Shown: positions 39,946-49,166, numbered from the stretch's first letter. The stretch is 64,000 bases of DNA from Paenalicyclobacillus macrosporangiidus (GCF_900116805.1 NZ_FPBV01000007.1:1-64000), one strand, 5' to 3'. Made by a program: numbers and translations. The notes: generated from the sequence alone by a model not told the origin.

Positions 39946-41104
39946 GCGCGGCGAGTGGTCTGCGCCAGCGCCCGCCGAGCCGGACGGGCCGCCGCCGTTG
40001 TCGGACGAGGAGCGCGACATGCTGGGCGAGATCGGCAACATCAGCTTCGGTTCGGCGGCCACGAGCCTGTCCGCTCTCTTGCAGCGGCGCGTGGAGATCA
40101 CGACGCCCAGCGTGTCGGTGCTCCGCGGCGATCACCTCGAGGCCGACCTGGCGAGGCCGTATGTGATGGTGATGGTCGAGTTCACCGCCGGTCTGTCCGG
40201 CAGCAATGCGCTGGCCGTCGAGTTGGAGGACGCGAAAACCATCGCCGACCTGATGCTGGGCGGCGACGGGCGCAATGTCGATGTCGAGCTCAATGAGTTG
40301 CACCTGAGCGCTGTCGCCGAGGCGATGAACCAGATGATGGGGGGCGCCGCGACCGCCCTGTCGACCCTGCTGGGCCATCCGGTCAACATCTCTCCGCCCC
40401 AGGTGCGGTTTGTCGATCTCGCGGCCGGAGACGAGTTCGATCTGGGCCAGCAGGAATGGGTGGTCATGACCTCCTTCCGGTTGCGGGTTGAGGATTTGAT
40501 TGACTCCTCCATCATGCAGTTGGTCCCCATCTCGTTCGCGCGCGAACTGTTGGATCATCTGCGCCGCGGCATGGGAGCGGGCGACAGCGCGCAGGCCCCG
40601 ATGAGTCCGGACGATGCGACGGAGGCACAGACACCGCCGGCGTCCGCGCAGTCCCGTGCGGCGACGGACGCACCGAAGGACCAGGCGTCCGCCCTGCGGG
40701 AGCGCGTTGCGTCTCTGGACGGGGCGGCAGCGCCGGAGGTGGCTGCGGCCGCGGAGCGAAAACCGCATTCATCTGCGCCTCAGGTCCAGGTGAAACGACC
40801 CCAGTTCGCCGATTTCGACGATCCCGCGCCGCCGGCGGCGGCACCGCGCAACCTGTCGCTGTTGCTCGACGTGATGTTGGATGTCACGGTGGAGCTGGGA
40901 CGGACGCGCAAGTCCATCCGCGAGATCCTCGATCTCGCGCCCGGGTCCGTGATTGAGCTGGAGAAGTTGGCCGGCGAGTCGGTGGACATCCTCGTCAACG
41001 GCAAGCGGATCGCCACCGGCGAAGTGGTGGTCATCGATGAGAATTTCGGCGTGCGCGTGACCGATATCCTGAGCCCGGTGGACCGGGTGAAAAAACTGCA
41101 GTGA
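39899..41104 (+). CDS. fliY: Flagellar motor switch phosphatase FliY
   Basis: A 401-residue FliY combining an N-terminal CheY-P-binding peptide (LSQEEIDALLRG), a CheC-type phosphatase domain and a C-terminal FliN-like SPOA domain. The two phosphatase helices are seen in DMLGEIGNISFGSAATSLS and LSAVAEAMNQMMGGAATALS, each with the E-x-x-N pattern. An Ala/Pro-rich linker (about 225-310) precedes LDVTVELGRTRKSIREILDL. It dephosphorylates CheY-P at the switch in Bacillota. The ATG follows GGAGG by nine bases and overlaps the end of fliM. Confidence 0.95.
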   Translation: MNDEMKLSQEEIDALLRGEWSAPAPAEPDGPPPLSDEERDMLGEIGNISFGSAATSLSALLQRRVEITTPSVSVLRGDHLEADLARPYVMVMVEFTAGLSGSNALAVELEDAKTIADLMLGGDGRNVDVELNELHLSAVAEAMNQMMGGAATALSTLLGHPVNISPPQVRFVDLAAGDEFDLGQQEWVVMTSFRLRVEDLIDSSIMQLVPISFARELLDHLRRGMGAGDSAQAPMSPDDATEAQTPPASAQSRAATDAPKDQASALRERVASLDGAAAPEVAAAAERKPHSSAPQVQVKRPQFADFDDPAPPAAAPRNLSLLLDVMLDVTVELGRTRKSIREILDLAPGSVIELEKLAGESVDILVNGKRIATGEVVVIDENFGVRVTDILSPVDRVKKLQ

Positions 41105-41138
41105 GTGACCAGTACGTGTGTAGGAAGGTGGGCAACAC

Positions 41139-41501
41139 GTGGCGAACCGAATCCTGGTCGTGGACGATGCGGCATTCATGCGCATGATGATCAAAGACAT
41201 CTTGACCAAGAACGGCTACGAAGTGGTGGGAGAGGCGTCCGACGGGGCGCAGGCGGTCGAGAAGTACCAGGAGCTGCAACCGGACCTGGTCACGCTCGAC
41301 ATCACCATGCCGGAGATGGACGGCATCGAGGCGCTCAAACGGATCCGCGCCGCCGATCCGAACGCGCGCGTGATCATGTGTTCGGCGATGGGCCAGCAGG
41401 CCATGGTGATTGACGCCATCCAGGCGGGGGCAAAGGATTTCGTGGTGAAACCCTTCCAGGCCGACCGGGTGATTGCAGCGGTGAAAAAAGTGCTCGGCTG
41501 A
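41139..41501 (+). CDS. cheY: Chemotaxis response regulator CheY
   Basis: A 120-residue stand-alone receiver domain. The acidic pocket is in ILVVDDAAFMR, and the phosphoacceptor aspartate is at about residue 54 in TLDITMPEMDG. The switch threonine position is serine in VIMCSAMGQ, and the conserved lysine is in FVVKPFQADRV. CheY-P binds FliM and FliY to change rotation; in B. subtilis it promotes counter-clockwise runs. The GTG start follows GGAAGGTGG. Located between fliY and fliO as in Bacillus. Confidence 0.96.
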   Translation: MANRILVVDDAAFMRMMIKDILTKNGYEVVGEASDGAQAVEKYQELQPDLVTLDITMPEMDGIEALKRIRAADPNARVIMCSAMGQQAMVIDAIQAGAKDFVVKPFQADRVIAAVKKVLG

Positions 41502-41518
41502 GCGGACGGTGAACGACG

Positions 41519-41905
41519 GTGAGTCCTTCCGTGTTGGGCAATCCGGTGTGGGTGGCCGTCCAATTGCTGCTCTCGCTGGCGGTGGTGTTGGCGCTGGCTG
41601 TGGTCGCCATCCGCTATTTGGCGCACCGGTCCCGTTTCTCTCATACGGCAGCGATTCAGGTTCTGGCTGCGCGCCAGGTGGCGCCCAACCGCTCGGTTCA
41701 GGTCATCGAGGTGCACGGGCGGCGCTATCTTATCGGCGTCGGCGATCAGGTGTCGCTGTTGGCGGACGTGACCGATCATTTCCCGCCCGCGCCGCGGGAG
41801 CCACAACCATCCGGCGGGGCGGCGGTGTTCGCACGCGTCCTGTCGGAACGGATGCGCCGTCTGCGAGAGCAGGATCATGCCGGTGAGCCAGGAAAGGAGA
41901 CCTGA
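41519..41905 (+). CDS. fliO: Flagellar biosynthesis protein FliO (FliZ in Bacillus)
   Basis: A 128-residue FliO-like protein that assists assembly of the FliP ring. One membrane segment lies near residues 10-32 (VAVQLLLSLAVVLALAVVAI). The cytoplasmic SPOR-like region carries the family pattern IQVLAARQVAPNRSVQVIEV with GRRYLIGVGD. It is shorter than the B. subtilis equivalent and lacks a clear signal sequence. The GTG start has a weak ribosome-binding site (GCGGACGG). The family is poorly conserved and position before fliP supports the call. Confidence 0.85.
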   Translation: MSPSVLGNPVWVAVQLLLSLAVVLALAVVAIRYLAHRSRFSHTAAIQVLAARQVAPNRSVQVIEVHGRRYLIGVGDQVSLLADVTDHFPPAPREPQPSGGAAVFARVLSERMRRLREQDHAGEPGKET

Positions 41906-41909
41906 CCTG

Positions 41910-42722
41910 ATGGGGATGAACTCGCGGACGAAGCGGCCCCGAGCATGGCCGTGGCTCCGAGCTGGCGCCGCGATGCTTCTCGCCATCGTCGTCCTCGCGG
42001 CGGTCCATCCCGCCGTGTGGGCGGCGAACACCGGTGCCGATGCGGGCGGTCTGCCCGGCGTGCAGGTGAGCGTGGGAACGGGGGATTCGCCGCAATCCGT
42101 CGCGTCGACGCTGAAAATCGTCCTGCTGCTGACGGTGCTGTCGCTGGCGCCCGCGATCCTGGTTTTGATGACGTGCTTCACGCGCGTGATCGTCGTCCTG
42201 TCGTTCGTCCGCAACGCCCTGTCGCTGCAGCAGTCGCCGCCCAACCAGGTGTTGATTGGGTTGGCGTTGTTCATCACCTTGTTCGTGATGCAGCCGACGC
42301 TTTCGGCCGCCAACAGCCAGGCGTTGCAGCCGTACCTGCGCGGGGAGATCAGCCAGACGGTGGCGATGCAGCGGGCGGAGCTGCCGTTCAAGACGTTCAT
42401 GGCCAAACATACGCGCCGCCAGGACCTGGATCTGTTTCTATCCTACCGGCATCTGCCCGAGCCCAAGGCGCCCGCGGACATTCCGCTGACGGCGCTGGTC
42501 CCGGCGTACACCATCAGCGAGCTGAAGACCGCTTTTCAGATCGGCTTCATGCTCTACCTTCCGTTTTTGGTGATAGACCTGGTGGTGGCGACGACGCTCA
42601 TGTCGATGGGCATGATGATGCTGCCGCCGGTGATGATCTCGCTGCCCTTCAAAGTCTTGCTGTTCGTCATGGTGGATGGGTGGTACCTGGTCGTCAAATC
42701 GCTCTTGTCCGGCTACACCTGA
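41910..42722 (+). CDS. fliP: Flagellar export gate protein FliP
   Basis: A 270-residue FliP, forming with FliQ and FliR the core export channel. An N-terminal signal-like segment (about 12-35) is followed by four membrane segments. Conserved blocks are VLSLAPAILVLMTCFTRVIV, QSPPNQVLIGLALFITLFVM, then ELKTAFQIGFMLYLPFLVID and MMMLPPVMISLPFKVLLFVM. The ATG at 41910 follows AAAGGAGA by nine bases; an ATG at 41877 lies inside fliO and has no site of its own. The length matches the family when the signal sequence is included. Confidence 0.96.
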   Translation: MGMNSRTKRPRAWPWLRAGAAMLLAIVVLAAVHPAVWAANTGADAGGLPGVQVSVGTGDSPQSVASTLKIVLLLTVLSLAPAILVLMTCFTRVIVVLSFVRNALSLQQSPPNQVLIGLALFITLFVMQPTLSAANSQALQPYLRGEISQTVAMQRAELPFKTFMAKHTRRQDLDLFLSYRHLPEPKAPADIPLTALVPAYTISELKTAFQIGFMLYLPFLVIDLVVATTLMSMGMMMLPPVMISLPFKVLLFVMVDGWYLVVKSLLSGYT

Positions 42723-42764
42723 ACGGCGCGGTTCCGGGACGAGGCGGCAAGGAGGCATCGCAAC

Positions 42765-43034
42765 GTGGACGCGAATTTCATCATCGGCCTTGGGACTCAA
42801 GTGATGTGGTTGGTCGTCAAGTTGACGGCGCCCATCCTGGGCCTGGGGTTGGCGGCCGGGGTGGCGGTCAGCCTGTTTCAGGCCACGACGCAGATTCAGG
42901 AACCGACGCTGTCGTTCGTCCCGAAGGTGGCGGCCGTGATGGCGGCGCTCCTTCTGTTTGGCCCGTGGATGCTGACCATCCTGGTGGATTTCAGCGCCCA
43001 GGTGCTCGGCCACCTGAACGACTTTGTGCACTGA
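42765..43034 (+). CDS. fliQ: Flagellar export gate protein FliQ
   Basis: An 89-residue two-helix membrane protein. It has the family pattern LTAPILGLGLAAGVAVSLFQ, followed by ATTQIQEPTLSFVPKV and a second hydrophobic helix ending LVDFSAQVLG. Length is exactly typical. The GTG start lies nine bases after AAGGAGG. It is followed after three bases by fliR, to which it is probably coupled. Confidence 0.95.
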   Translation: MDANFIIGLGTQVMWLVVKLTAPILGLGLAAGVAVSLFQATTQIQEPTLSFVPKVAAVMAALLLFGPWMLTILVDFSAQVLGHLNDFVH

Positions 43035-43037
43035 ACC

Positions 43038-43817
43038 ATGGTTGCGTTTGTACTCAATCACTATCCGTTGTACCTGTTGGTTCTGCTTCGCGTCGTCGCG
43101 TTTGTCGCCACGTCGCCGCTGATGTCCATCCGGCTGTGGCCGGCATGGGCGAAGTTGGGCCTGGCGGCATTCACGGCGCTCTGGATCGCGCCGGACCTGA
43201 CGTCTGCACATCCTCCCGATCCGCTGGCGGACGCGGGTCGGTTTGTCGACATGGCCCTGCGGGAGACGGTGACGGGGATGTGGTTGGGGCTGATTGCCAC
43301 GGCCGTGGTGGCCGCGCTGACCATCGCCGGGCAACTGTTCGATCTGCAGATCGGCTTTGCCTCGGGCGCCCTGTTGGATCCCGTCGGCGGCCAGATGAGC
43401 GGCGTCACGGGCAACCTGCTGTCCACATTGTTCAGCCTGTACTTTCTCGGCTTGAACGGGCTCGACGGACTTGTGCTCGCGTGCATGAACTCCTACCGGT
43501 TCGTGGGGCTCGGCGCCCTGCGCCTGCCGGACGGCGCGTGGTCCGCGTGGGCACGGCTGATGGACGCGGTGATGGCGCTCTCGGTACAGGTGTGCGCCCC
43601 ATTGGTCGCGGCACTGTTGCTGACGGATATCACGTTTGCCCTGCTGTCGCGGGCCGTCCCGCAGATGAACGTGTTCGTCGTCGGGCTGCCTGCCAAACTG
43701 TTCGTCGGGCTCGGCCTGTTTGTGGCCGTCCTGCCGGGTGTGGTGGATCTGTTCGGCTCGGTGTTCGCCCATCTGTTCGCACAGCTGGATGAGAGTTTGC
43801 GCTGGTTGGGGGGATGA
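43038..43817 (+). CDS. fliR: Flagellar export gate protein FliR
   Basis: A 259-residue polytopic protein that completes the FliPQR channel. It shows about six hydrophobic segments. Family features include LVLLRVVAFVATSPLMSIRL, MALRETVTGMWLGLIATAVV, QIGFASGALLDPVGGQMSGV and VVGLPAKLFVGLGLFVAVLP. The ATG is three bases after the fliQ stop and has no separate ribosome-binding site, so translation is probably coupled. The neighbouring flhB starts after three more bases. Confidence 0.95.
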   Translation: MVAFVLNHYPLYLLVLLRVVAFVATSPLMSIRLWPAWAKLGLAAFTALWIAPDLTSAHPPDPLADAGRFVDMALRETVTGMWLGLIATAVVAALTIAGQLFDLQIGFASGALLDPVGGQMSGVTGNLLSTLFSLYFLGLNGLDGLVLACMNSYRFVGLGALRLPDGAWSAWARLMDAVMALSVQVCAPLVAALLLTDITFALLSRAVPQMNVFVVGLPAKLFVGLGLFVAVLPGVVDLFGSVFAHLFAQLDESLRWLGG

Positions 43818-43820
43818 GCC

Positions 43821-44915
43821 GTGGTTCCGTTCACGTTGCAGCGGTTCGCGGAAGAACGGACCGAGCGGGCCACGCCGCGCCGCCGGGCGGAGGTCCGCCG
43901 CCAGGGCCGTGTCCCCCACAGCCCTGAACTCAGCGGCGCTATCGCCCTGTTGGCCGGCGTCCTGTCGCTGTTCGCATTCGGCAGCCAGATCTGGAATGAG
44001 GCCGTGTCCACCATGGCGTCCGGGTTGGCGCAGAATCCGCCCGCGGATTGGACACCGACGGGCATTCGCGCGCTATTCGCCCACGCCCTTGGTCATGTCG
44101 TGCGCATGGTGTTGCCGGTGTCGGGCATCGCGCTGGCGGCGGGCCTCGCGACCGCGTTTGCCCAGGTGGGCGCGCTGTTCGTCCCGAAACTGCTGCTGCC
44201 GGATCTGCGGCGGATCGATCCGCTGGCCGGGCTGCGGCGCCTGTGGAGCGCGCGGACGCTCGTCGAAGCCGCCAAGTCGGTGCTCAAACTCGCGTTGGTC
44301 GGCGGCATCGCCTACATGGGTGCCAACGACGCGGCGGGGGTCGTCGCGCGCCTCGGGGGGGTGGATCCCGCCCGCCTGCCCGGGGCCGTCGGCCAGTTGG
44401 CACTCCGCCTGGCCGTCGAGATTGCCGCGGCGTTTGCCGCCTTGGCCTTGTTGGACTGGACCTGGCAGCGCTTCGAGTTCGAGCGCAGCATCCGCATGAC
44501 GCGCCAGGAGGTCCGGGAGGAGTTCCGCCAGCAGGAGGGGGACCCGCAGATCCGCCAGCGCATCCGCCAGCGGGCCCGGGCGCTCGCGATGCGGCGGATG
44601 ATGCAGAATGTGCCGAAGGCCGACGTGGTCGTGACGAACCCGACGCACTATGCGGTGGCGTTGCGCTATGATCCGGCAACCATGACGGCGCCGCGGGTCG
44701 TGGCCAAGGGGCAGGATGACCTGGCGCGCCGCATCCGCTCGTTGGCACGGACCCACGGCGTGCCCGTGGTCGAGAACCGGCCGTTGGCGCAGACGCTGTA
44801 CCGGACGGTGGAAGTGGACGAGGTGATCCCGCGCGAGCTGTACCAGGCGGTCGCGGAAGTGCTTGCCTACGTGTATCGCCTGCGCGATCGCGCCAACGAA
44901 GGGGTGAAACGGTGA
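43821..44915 (+). CDS. flhB: Flagellar export specificity protein FlhB
   Basis: A 364-residue FlhB with an N-terminal cytosolic signature (ERTERATPRRRAEVRRQGRV), four membrane segments (about 30-210) and the FlhB-C domain. The autocleavage motif NPTH is present at about residue 273, followed by YAVALRYDP, APRVVAKGQDDLA and EVDEVIPRELYQAVAEVL. Cleavage there switches export from hook to filament subunits after FliK contact. The GTG start follows GGGGGG. The stop overlaps flhA. The C-terminal part is paralogous to the 83-residue protein at 15114-15365. Confidence 0.97.
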   Translation: MVPFTLQRFAEERTERATPRRRAEVRRQGRVPHSPELSGAIALLAGVLSLFAFGSQIWNEAVSTMASGLAQNPPADWTPTGIRALFAHALGHVVRMVLPVSGIALAAGLATAFAQVGALFVPKLLLPDLRRIDPLAGLRRLWSARTLVEAAKSVLKLALVGGIAYMGANDAAGVVARLGGVDPARLPGAVGQLALRLAVEIAAAFAALALLDWTWQRFEFERSIRMTRQEVREEFRQQEGDPQIRQRIRQRARALAMRRMMQNVPKADVVVTNPTHYAVALRYDPATMTAPRVVAKGQDDLARRIRSLARTHGVPVVENRPLAQTLYRTVEVDEVIPRELYQAVAEVLAYVYRLRDRANEGVKR

Positions 44916-46948
44916 AACGGTCGGACCTCGCCGTCATGGCGGCGGTCATCGGGATTGTCGTCATGATGGTGATCCCGCTCAACAAGACCCTGCTCGACGT
45001 GCTCTTGGTGATCAATCTGTTCGCGTCCATGACGGTTCTGATGGTCGCGATGAACACGAAGGAGCCGCTGGAGTTCTCCGTGTTCCCGTCGCTTCTGTTG
45101 GTGACGACGCTGTACCGGCTGGCGCTCAACGTGTCTTCCACCCGCCTCATCCTGACGCAGGCGGATGCCGGCGAGGTCATCGCGACGTTCGGCAACTTCG
45201 TCATCGGCGACAACATCGTCGTCGGCTTTGTGGTGTTTCTGATCCTCGCCGTCATCCAGTTCATCGTCATCACGCGCGGGGCGGAGCGCGTGGCCGAAGT
45301 CGCGGCCCGCTTCACCCTCGATGCGATGCCGGGCAAGCAGTTGTCGATTGACGCCGATCTCAACGCGGGCCTGATCACCGAACAGGAGGCGCGCCAACGC
45401 CGCCAGAACATCGAGCGGGAGGCGGACTTCTACGGCGCTATGGACGGTGCCTCGAAGTTCGTCAAGGGGGACGCCATCGCCTCGATGCTGATTGTCGCCA
45501 TCAATACCGTCGGCGGCTTCATCATCGGCATGGCCATGCATCACATGGATGCGTCGACGGCGGCCCATACCTACACCCTCCTGTCCGTCGGCGACGGGTT
45601 GGTCAGCCAGATTCCCGCTCTGCTGCTGTCGACGGCGACGGGCCTGATGGTGACGCGCGCGGCGTCGGATGCCAACCTGGGCACCGACGTGGTCCAGCAG
45701 GTGCTGCAGTATCCGCGCGCCCTGTACCTGGTCGCCGGAGCATTGGGCCTGTTGGGGCTGTTCACGCCCATCGGCATCCTTCGGACCGGACCGGTGGCGG
45801 CCCTCGCCGCCTTCATCGGCTGGCGCGTGCAGCGCCAGGCGGCGCAGATGCAGCGGCGGGAGCAGGAAGCGGCGCTGCGGGCGAAGACCGAAGAGGTGAA
45901 AAAACCGGAGAGTGTCTTCTCCCTGCTCGGGGTGGACCCCATCGAGTTCGAGTTCGGGTACGGGCTCATCCCGTTGGTGGACGCCAAGCAGGGCGGCGAC
46001 CTGCTGGACCGCGTGGCGCTCATCCGGCGCCAACTGGTGCTGGAGCTGGGGCTGGTCATCCCGGTGGTGCGCCTGCGCGACAACATTCAATTGAAACCGT
46101 CAGAATACGTCATGAAAATACGAGGAGTCCAGGTGGCGCGCGGAGAAATATTGATGGGACACTTGCTGGCGATGAGCCCGGGTCAGGAGGATCCGAGCGT
46201 GGGGGGCATTCCCACGCGCGAACCGGCCTTCGGCATGCCTGCGGTCTGGATTCCGGCGGAGGCACGCCATCGGGCGGAGGCGGCGGGATACACGGTGGTC
46301 GATCCGAGCTCCGTCATCGCGACGCATCTGACCGAGGTGCTCAAGCGGCACGCCCACGAGCTGCTCGGCCGTCAGGAGACGCAGGCCCTCCTCGATCACG
46401 TCAAGGCGACCGCACCCGCACTGGTGGAGGAGGTCGTGCCGGGCATCCTGACCGTCGGCCAGGTGCAACGGGTTCTGGCCAACCTCTTGCAAGAAGGCGT
46501 CTCCATTCGCGACCTGGTCACCATCCTGGAGACCCTGGCGGACGCCGGGCGGACGACGAAAGACCCGGATGTCCTGACGGAGTATGTGCGCCAGGCGCTC
46601 GCGCGGCAGATCTGCCAGCAACTGCGGATGCCCGGGGAGCCGTTGACGGTCGTCACGCTGGCGCCCGCGGTGGAAGAGCGGCTTCAGGCCTCGCTGGTGT
46701 CCTCCGACGCAGGGACGTTCCTCGGGATCGATCCGAATGTCGCCCAGCAGCTCGTGCGGCGTCTGCGGGAGGAGTGGACGCGCCTGCAGTCCCTGGGCAA
46801 GACGCCGGCCCTGTTGACGCATCCGCAGCTGCGCCTGCCGGTCCGCCGCTGGCTCGCGCGCATGCTGCCGGAAATGCCGGTGCTGTCGTACAACGAGATC
46901 GATCCGGCGGTCGCCATTGAGAGCGGAGGGGTGGTGAATCTGACTTGA
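44912..46948 (+). CDS. flhA: Flagellar export gate protein FlhA
   Basis: A 678-residue FlhA, the export-gate ring and chaperone-substrate receptor. Eight or so membrane segments occupy about 1-320, with the FHIPEP-family block EFSVFPSLLLVTTLYRLALN, VSSTRLILTQADAGEVI, the FHIPEP-type loop DAMPGKQLSIDADLNAGLI and EADFYGAMDGASKFVKGDAI. The cytoplasmic domain (about 345-678) ends with LARMLPEMPVLSYNEIDPAV. The GTG start lies in a tandem duplication of GTGAAACG (44904-44919), overlapping the flhB stop. The stop overlaps the TTG of flhF. Confidence 0.97.
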   Translation: MKRSDLAVMAAVIGIVVMMVIPLNKTLLDVLLVINLFASMTVLMVAMNTKEPLEFSVFPSLLLVTTLYRLALNVSSTRLILTQADAGEVIATFGNFVIGDNIVVGFVVFLILAVIQFIVITRGAERVAEVAARFTLDAMPGKQLSIDADLNAGLITEQEARQRRQNIEREADFYGAMDGASKFVKGDAIASMLIVAINTVGGFIIGMAMHHMDASTAAHTYTLLSVGDGLVSQIPALLLSTATGLMVTRAASDANLGTDVVQQVLQYPRALYLVAGALGLLGLFTPIGILRTGPVAALAAFIGWRVQRQAAQMQRREQEAALRAKTEEVKKPESVFSLLGVDPIEFEFGYGLIPLVDAKQGGDLLDRVALIRRQLVLELGLVIPVVRLRDNIQLKPSEYVMKIRGVQVARGEILMGHLLAMSPGQEDPSVGGIPTREPAFGMPAVWIPAEARHRAEAAGYTVVDPSSVIATHLTEVLKRHAHELLGRQETQALLDHVKATAPALVEEVVPGILTVGQVQRVLANLLQEGVSIRDLVTILETLADAGRTTKDPDVLTEYVRQALARQICQQLRMPGEPLTVVTLAPAVEERLQASLVSSDAGTFLGIDPNVAQQLVRRLREEWTRLQSLGKTPALLTHPQLRLPVRRWLARMLPEMPVLSYNEIDPAVAIESGGVVNLT

Positions 46949-48228
46949 TCATCCGCAGGTACGTGGTTCGGGAGATGCCGGAGGCGGTGGCCATGATCCG
47001 GCGGGAACTCGGCAAGGATGCGGTCATCCTGAGCACGAAGAAAGTGAAGGTGAAAAAGTGGCTCGGCCTCTGGCGGCGCACCTGCATCGAGGTCATCGCC
47101 GCCAGCGGAGACGACGTGCCCCTCCTGGCGGACAGCGCGCGCCCGGGGGCTGGCGTCCGTCCGTCGGCGAGCGTGGTCCGCGCCCGCGGGACAGGGGAAC
47201 GTCCGTCGGCCGGCGCAGGCACATCCGCCCGATCCGGTGCGCCGGCGCCGGATCCCGTCTTCGCTGTGCCGGGTGTGGCCAACGCGGCCTCCGCGGAGAC
47301 CGCGGAGCGCGCGGGGAGCGAGCGCGGGGAGGCCCCCGCAGGTGGCGCCGCCATCGAATCCGTCCGGCAGGAGCTGGCGGAGGTCCGGCGGTTGTTGGAA
47401 TCGGCCATCGCAGGCCGGGATCTGGGACTTCGCGGCGTCCTGCAGCAGTTGGCGCGGCAAGGGGTGAATCCGGAGCAGATCTGGCCGCTCATCGATTCGA
47501 GCGGGGTGTGGCCCACGGAGGAGAAGGACGTCCTCAACCCGTCTTTGCCCGCGCGCACGGAGCAACTCAAGACCGCGCTCAGCCGGCGGATCGTCGACAG
47601 CCTGGCAGAACTCCGGCAAGCGCAGCCCATCGACGCCAAGTCCAGGGTGGTGGCGCTCGTTGGCCCGACCGGCGTGGGGAAGACGACGACCATCGCCAAG
47701 TTGGCGGCGCTGAACGTCATCGGCGGGCAGCGCCGGGTGGGGTTGATCACGACGGACACGTACCGGATCGCGGCCGTGGAGCAGCTTCGTACATACGCCA
47801 GCATTCTCAACGTGCCGCTGGAGGTCGTGGGCCAGCCGCAGGAGATGCCGGGCGCCCTGGAGCGGTTGCGAGACCGGGATCTCATCCTCATCGACACGGC
47901 GGGTCGGAACTTTCGCATGGACATGTACGTGCAGGAGATGAAGACGTTGTTGTCGGCCGCGCCCGTGGACGAGGTTCATCTGGTGCTGTCGCTGACCACG
48001 AAACCGGAGGACATGGACGCGGTGGCGGAGGCGTTCCACACCTTGCCCGTGCACAAGCTGATCTTCACGAAGCTGGACGAGACCCTCAGCCACGGGGCGA
48101 TCCTGAACCTGATGTGCAAGTACCGGCTGCCGCTTTCCTATGTGACCACAGGGCAGAACGTGCCGGATGATCTCGAGGTCGCAGATATAGAGAAGTTACT
48201 CCGGGTGATCTTTGGGGGGGCCGCCTGA
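46945..48228 (+). CDS. flhF: Flagellar placement GTPase FlhF
   Basis: A 427-residue SRP-type GTPase that fixes the number and position of flagella. The N-terminal B domain opens MIIRRYVVREMPEAVAMIRR. A long Ala/Gly/Arg/Pro-rich linker (about 65-135) has no obvious fold. The NG domain has [16 protein letters not shown] near residue 240, TTDTYRIAAVEQLRTYA, LIDTAGRNFRMD and FTKLDETLSHGAIL. The start is TTG overlapping the flhA stop. The stop overlaps the flhG start as TGATG, consistent with the FlhF-FlhG partnership. Confidence 0.95.
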   Translation: MIIRRYVVREMPEAVAMIRRELGKDAVILSTKKVKVKKWLGLWRRTCIEVIAASGDDVPLLADSARPGAGVRPSASVVRARGTGERPSAGAGTSARSGAPAPDPVFAVPGVANAASAETAERAGSERGEAPAGGAAIESVRQELAEVRRLLESAIAGRDLGLRGVLQQLARQGVNPEQIWPLIDSSGVWPTEEKDVLNPSLPARTEQLKTALSRRIVDSLAELRQAQPIDAKSRVVALVGPTGVGKTTTIAKLAALNVIGGQRRVGLITTDTYRIAAVEQLRTYASILNVPLEVVGQPQEMPGALERLRDRDLILIDTAGRNFRMDMYVQEMKTLLSAAPVDEVHLVLSLTTKPEDMDAVAEAFHTLPVHKLIFTKLDETLSHGAILNLMCKYRLPLSYVTTGQNVPDDLEVADIEKLLRVIFGGAA

Positions 48229-49121
48229 TGCTGGAGCCGGAAGAGCCAATGCGCGCATGGGAGCACAATCCGGGCCAGGACGCCACGCCGCACCCGCAGG
48301 CGGTGGTGGCCGTGGCGAGCGGCAAGGGCGGGGTCGGCAAGACCCATTTCTGTGTCAATTTCGGGCTGGGGTTGATGCAACATCACATCCGTCCGATTGT
48401 CATCGATGCGGACGTCGGGTTTGCGGATGTCGAAGTGATGCTCGGCGTACGGCCCAAACGGTCGCTCGTCGACGTGCTGGAGGGGCTGAGCGTGCTCGAG
48501 GCCATTGAGTACGGGCCGGGTGGCCTGCCCTTCCTGTCCGCCGGGAGCGGACTCGTGGATCTGCATGATTTGACGGACGATCAGATGGCCCGTCTGATTG
48601 GTCAGGTGTCCCTGCTGCAGGAGCGGTTTGACATCGTCCTGATGGATTGCGGCTCGGGCATGGGGCCGAACTTCGAACGACTCCTTTCGGCGGTGGACGA
48701 CCTGATTGTCATCACCACCCCCGAACCGACCGCGTTGGCGGACGCGTACGCCCTGCTGAAACTGTTGACGCTGCGGGGGACGCTGCCGCCCGTGCGGCTG
48801 GTCGTCAACCGGGCGGAGTCGTTCGTGCAAGGGCGCTTGACCGCCGAGAAGTTGCGGCTGGTGGCGGACCGGTTTCTCGACGCGCCGGTGGGCGTGCTGG
48901 GATACGTGCTGGAAGACGACGCCGTACCGCATGCGGTGATGCGGCAGACGGCGCTCATGACGGCCTTCCCGCAGTCCGCGGCCGCACGGTGTTACCAGCA
49001 GTTGGTGCGCAATTACCTGCGGATCGATCCCGCTCCCCGGCAAGGCGGATTCTCCGGTTTCCTGACCCGGGTGTGGGAGCGCCTGCGCCGAGGGCAGGCG
49101 GAGAAGGGCCACAGCGCATGA
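48228..49121 (+). CDS. flhG: Flagellar number regulator FlhG (YlxH), MinD-like ATPase
   Basis: A 297-residue MinD/ParA-type ATPase that activates FlhF and, in B. subtilis, works with FliY during C-ring assembly. The deviant Walker A motif ASGKGGVGKTHFCVN is near residue 31, followed by VIDADVGFADVEVMLG and VLMDCGSGMG. An N-terminal 25-residue extension could hold the FlhF-activating peptide. The C-terminal amphipathic helix (FLTRVWERLRRG) probably binds the membrane. The ATG is coupled to flhF (TGATG). In B. subtilis cheB follows; here cheA follows after 45 bases. Confidence 0.94.
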   Translation: MLEPEEPMRAWEHNPGQDATPHPQAVVAVASGKGGVGKTHFCVNFGLGLMQHHIRPIVIDADVGFADVEVMLGVRPKRSLVDVLEGLSVLEAIEYGPGGLPFLSAGSGLVDLHDLTDDQMARLIGQVSLLQERFDIVLMDCGSGMGPNFERLLSAVDDLIVITTPEPTALADAYALLKLLTLRGTLPPVRLVVNRAESFVQGRLTAEKLRLVADRFLDAPVGVLGYVLEDDAVPHAVMRQTALMTAFPQSAAARCYQQLVRNYLRIDPAPRQGGFSGFLTRVWERLRRGQAEKGHSA

Positions 49122-49166
49122 GGCGGTTGCCCCTGTCCCGCAGAGTCTGACAAGGAAGTGCATGAT

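Noticed and set aside
42438-43919. A 493-codon minus-strand frame opposite fliP, fliQ, fliR and flhB
   Set aside because: Antisense, His/Arg/Gln-rich and without motifs; the plus-strand genes are unambiguous.
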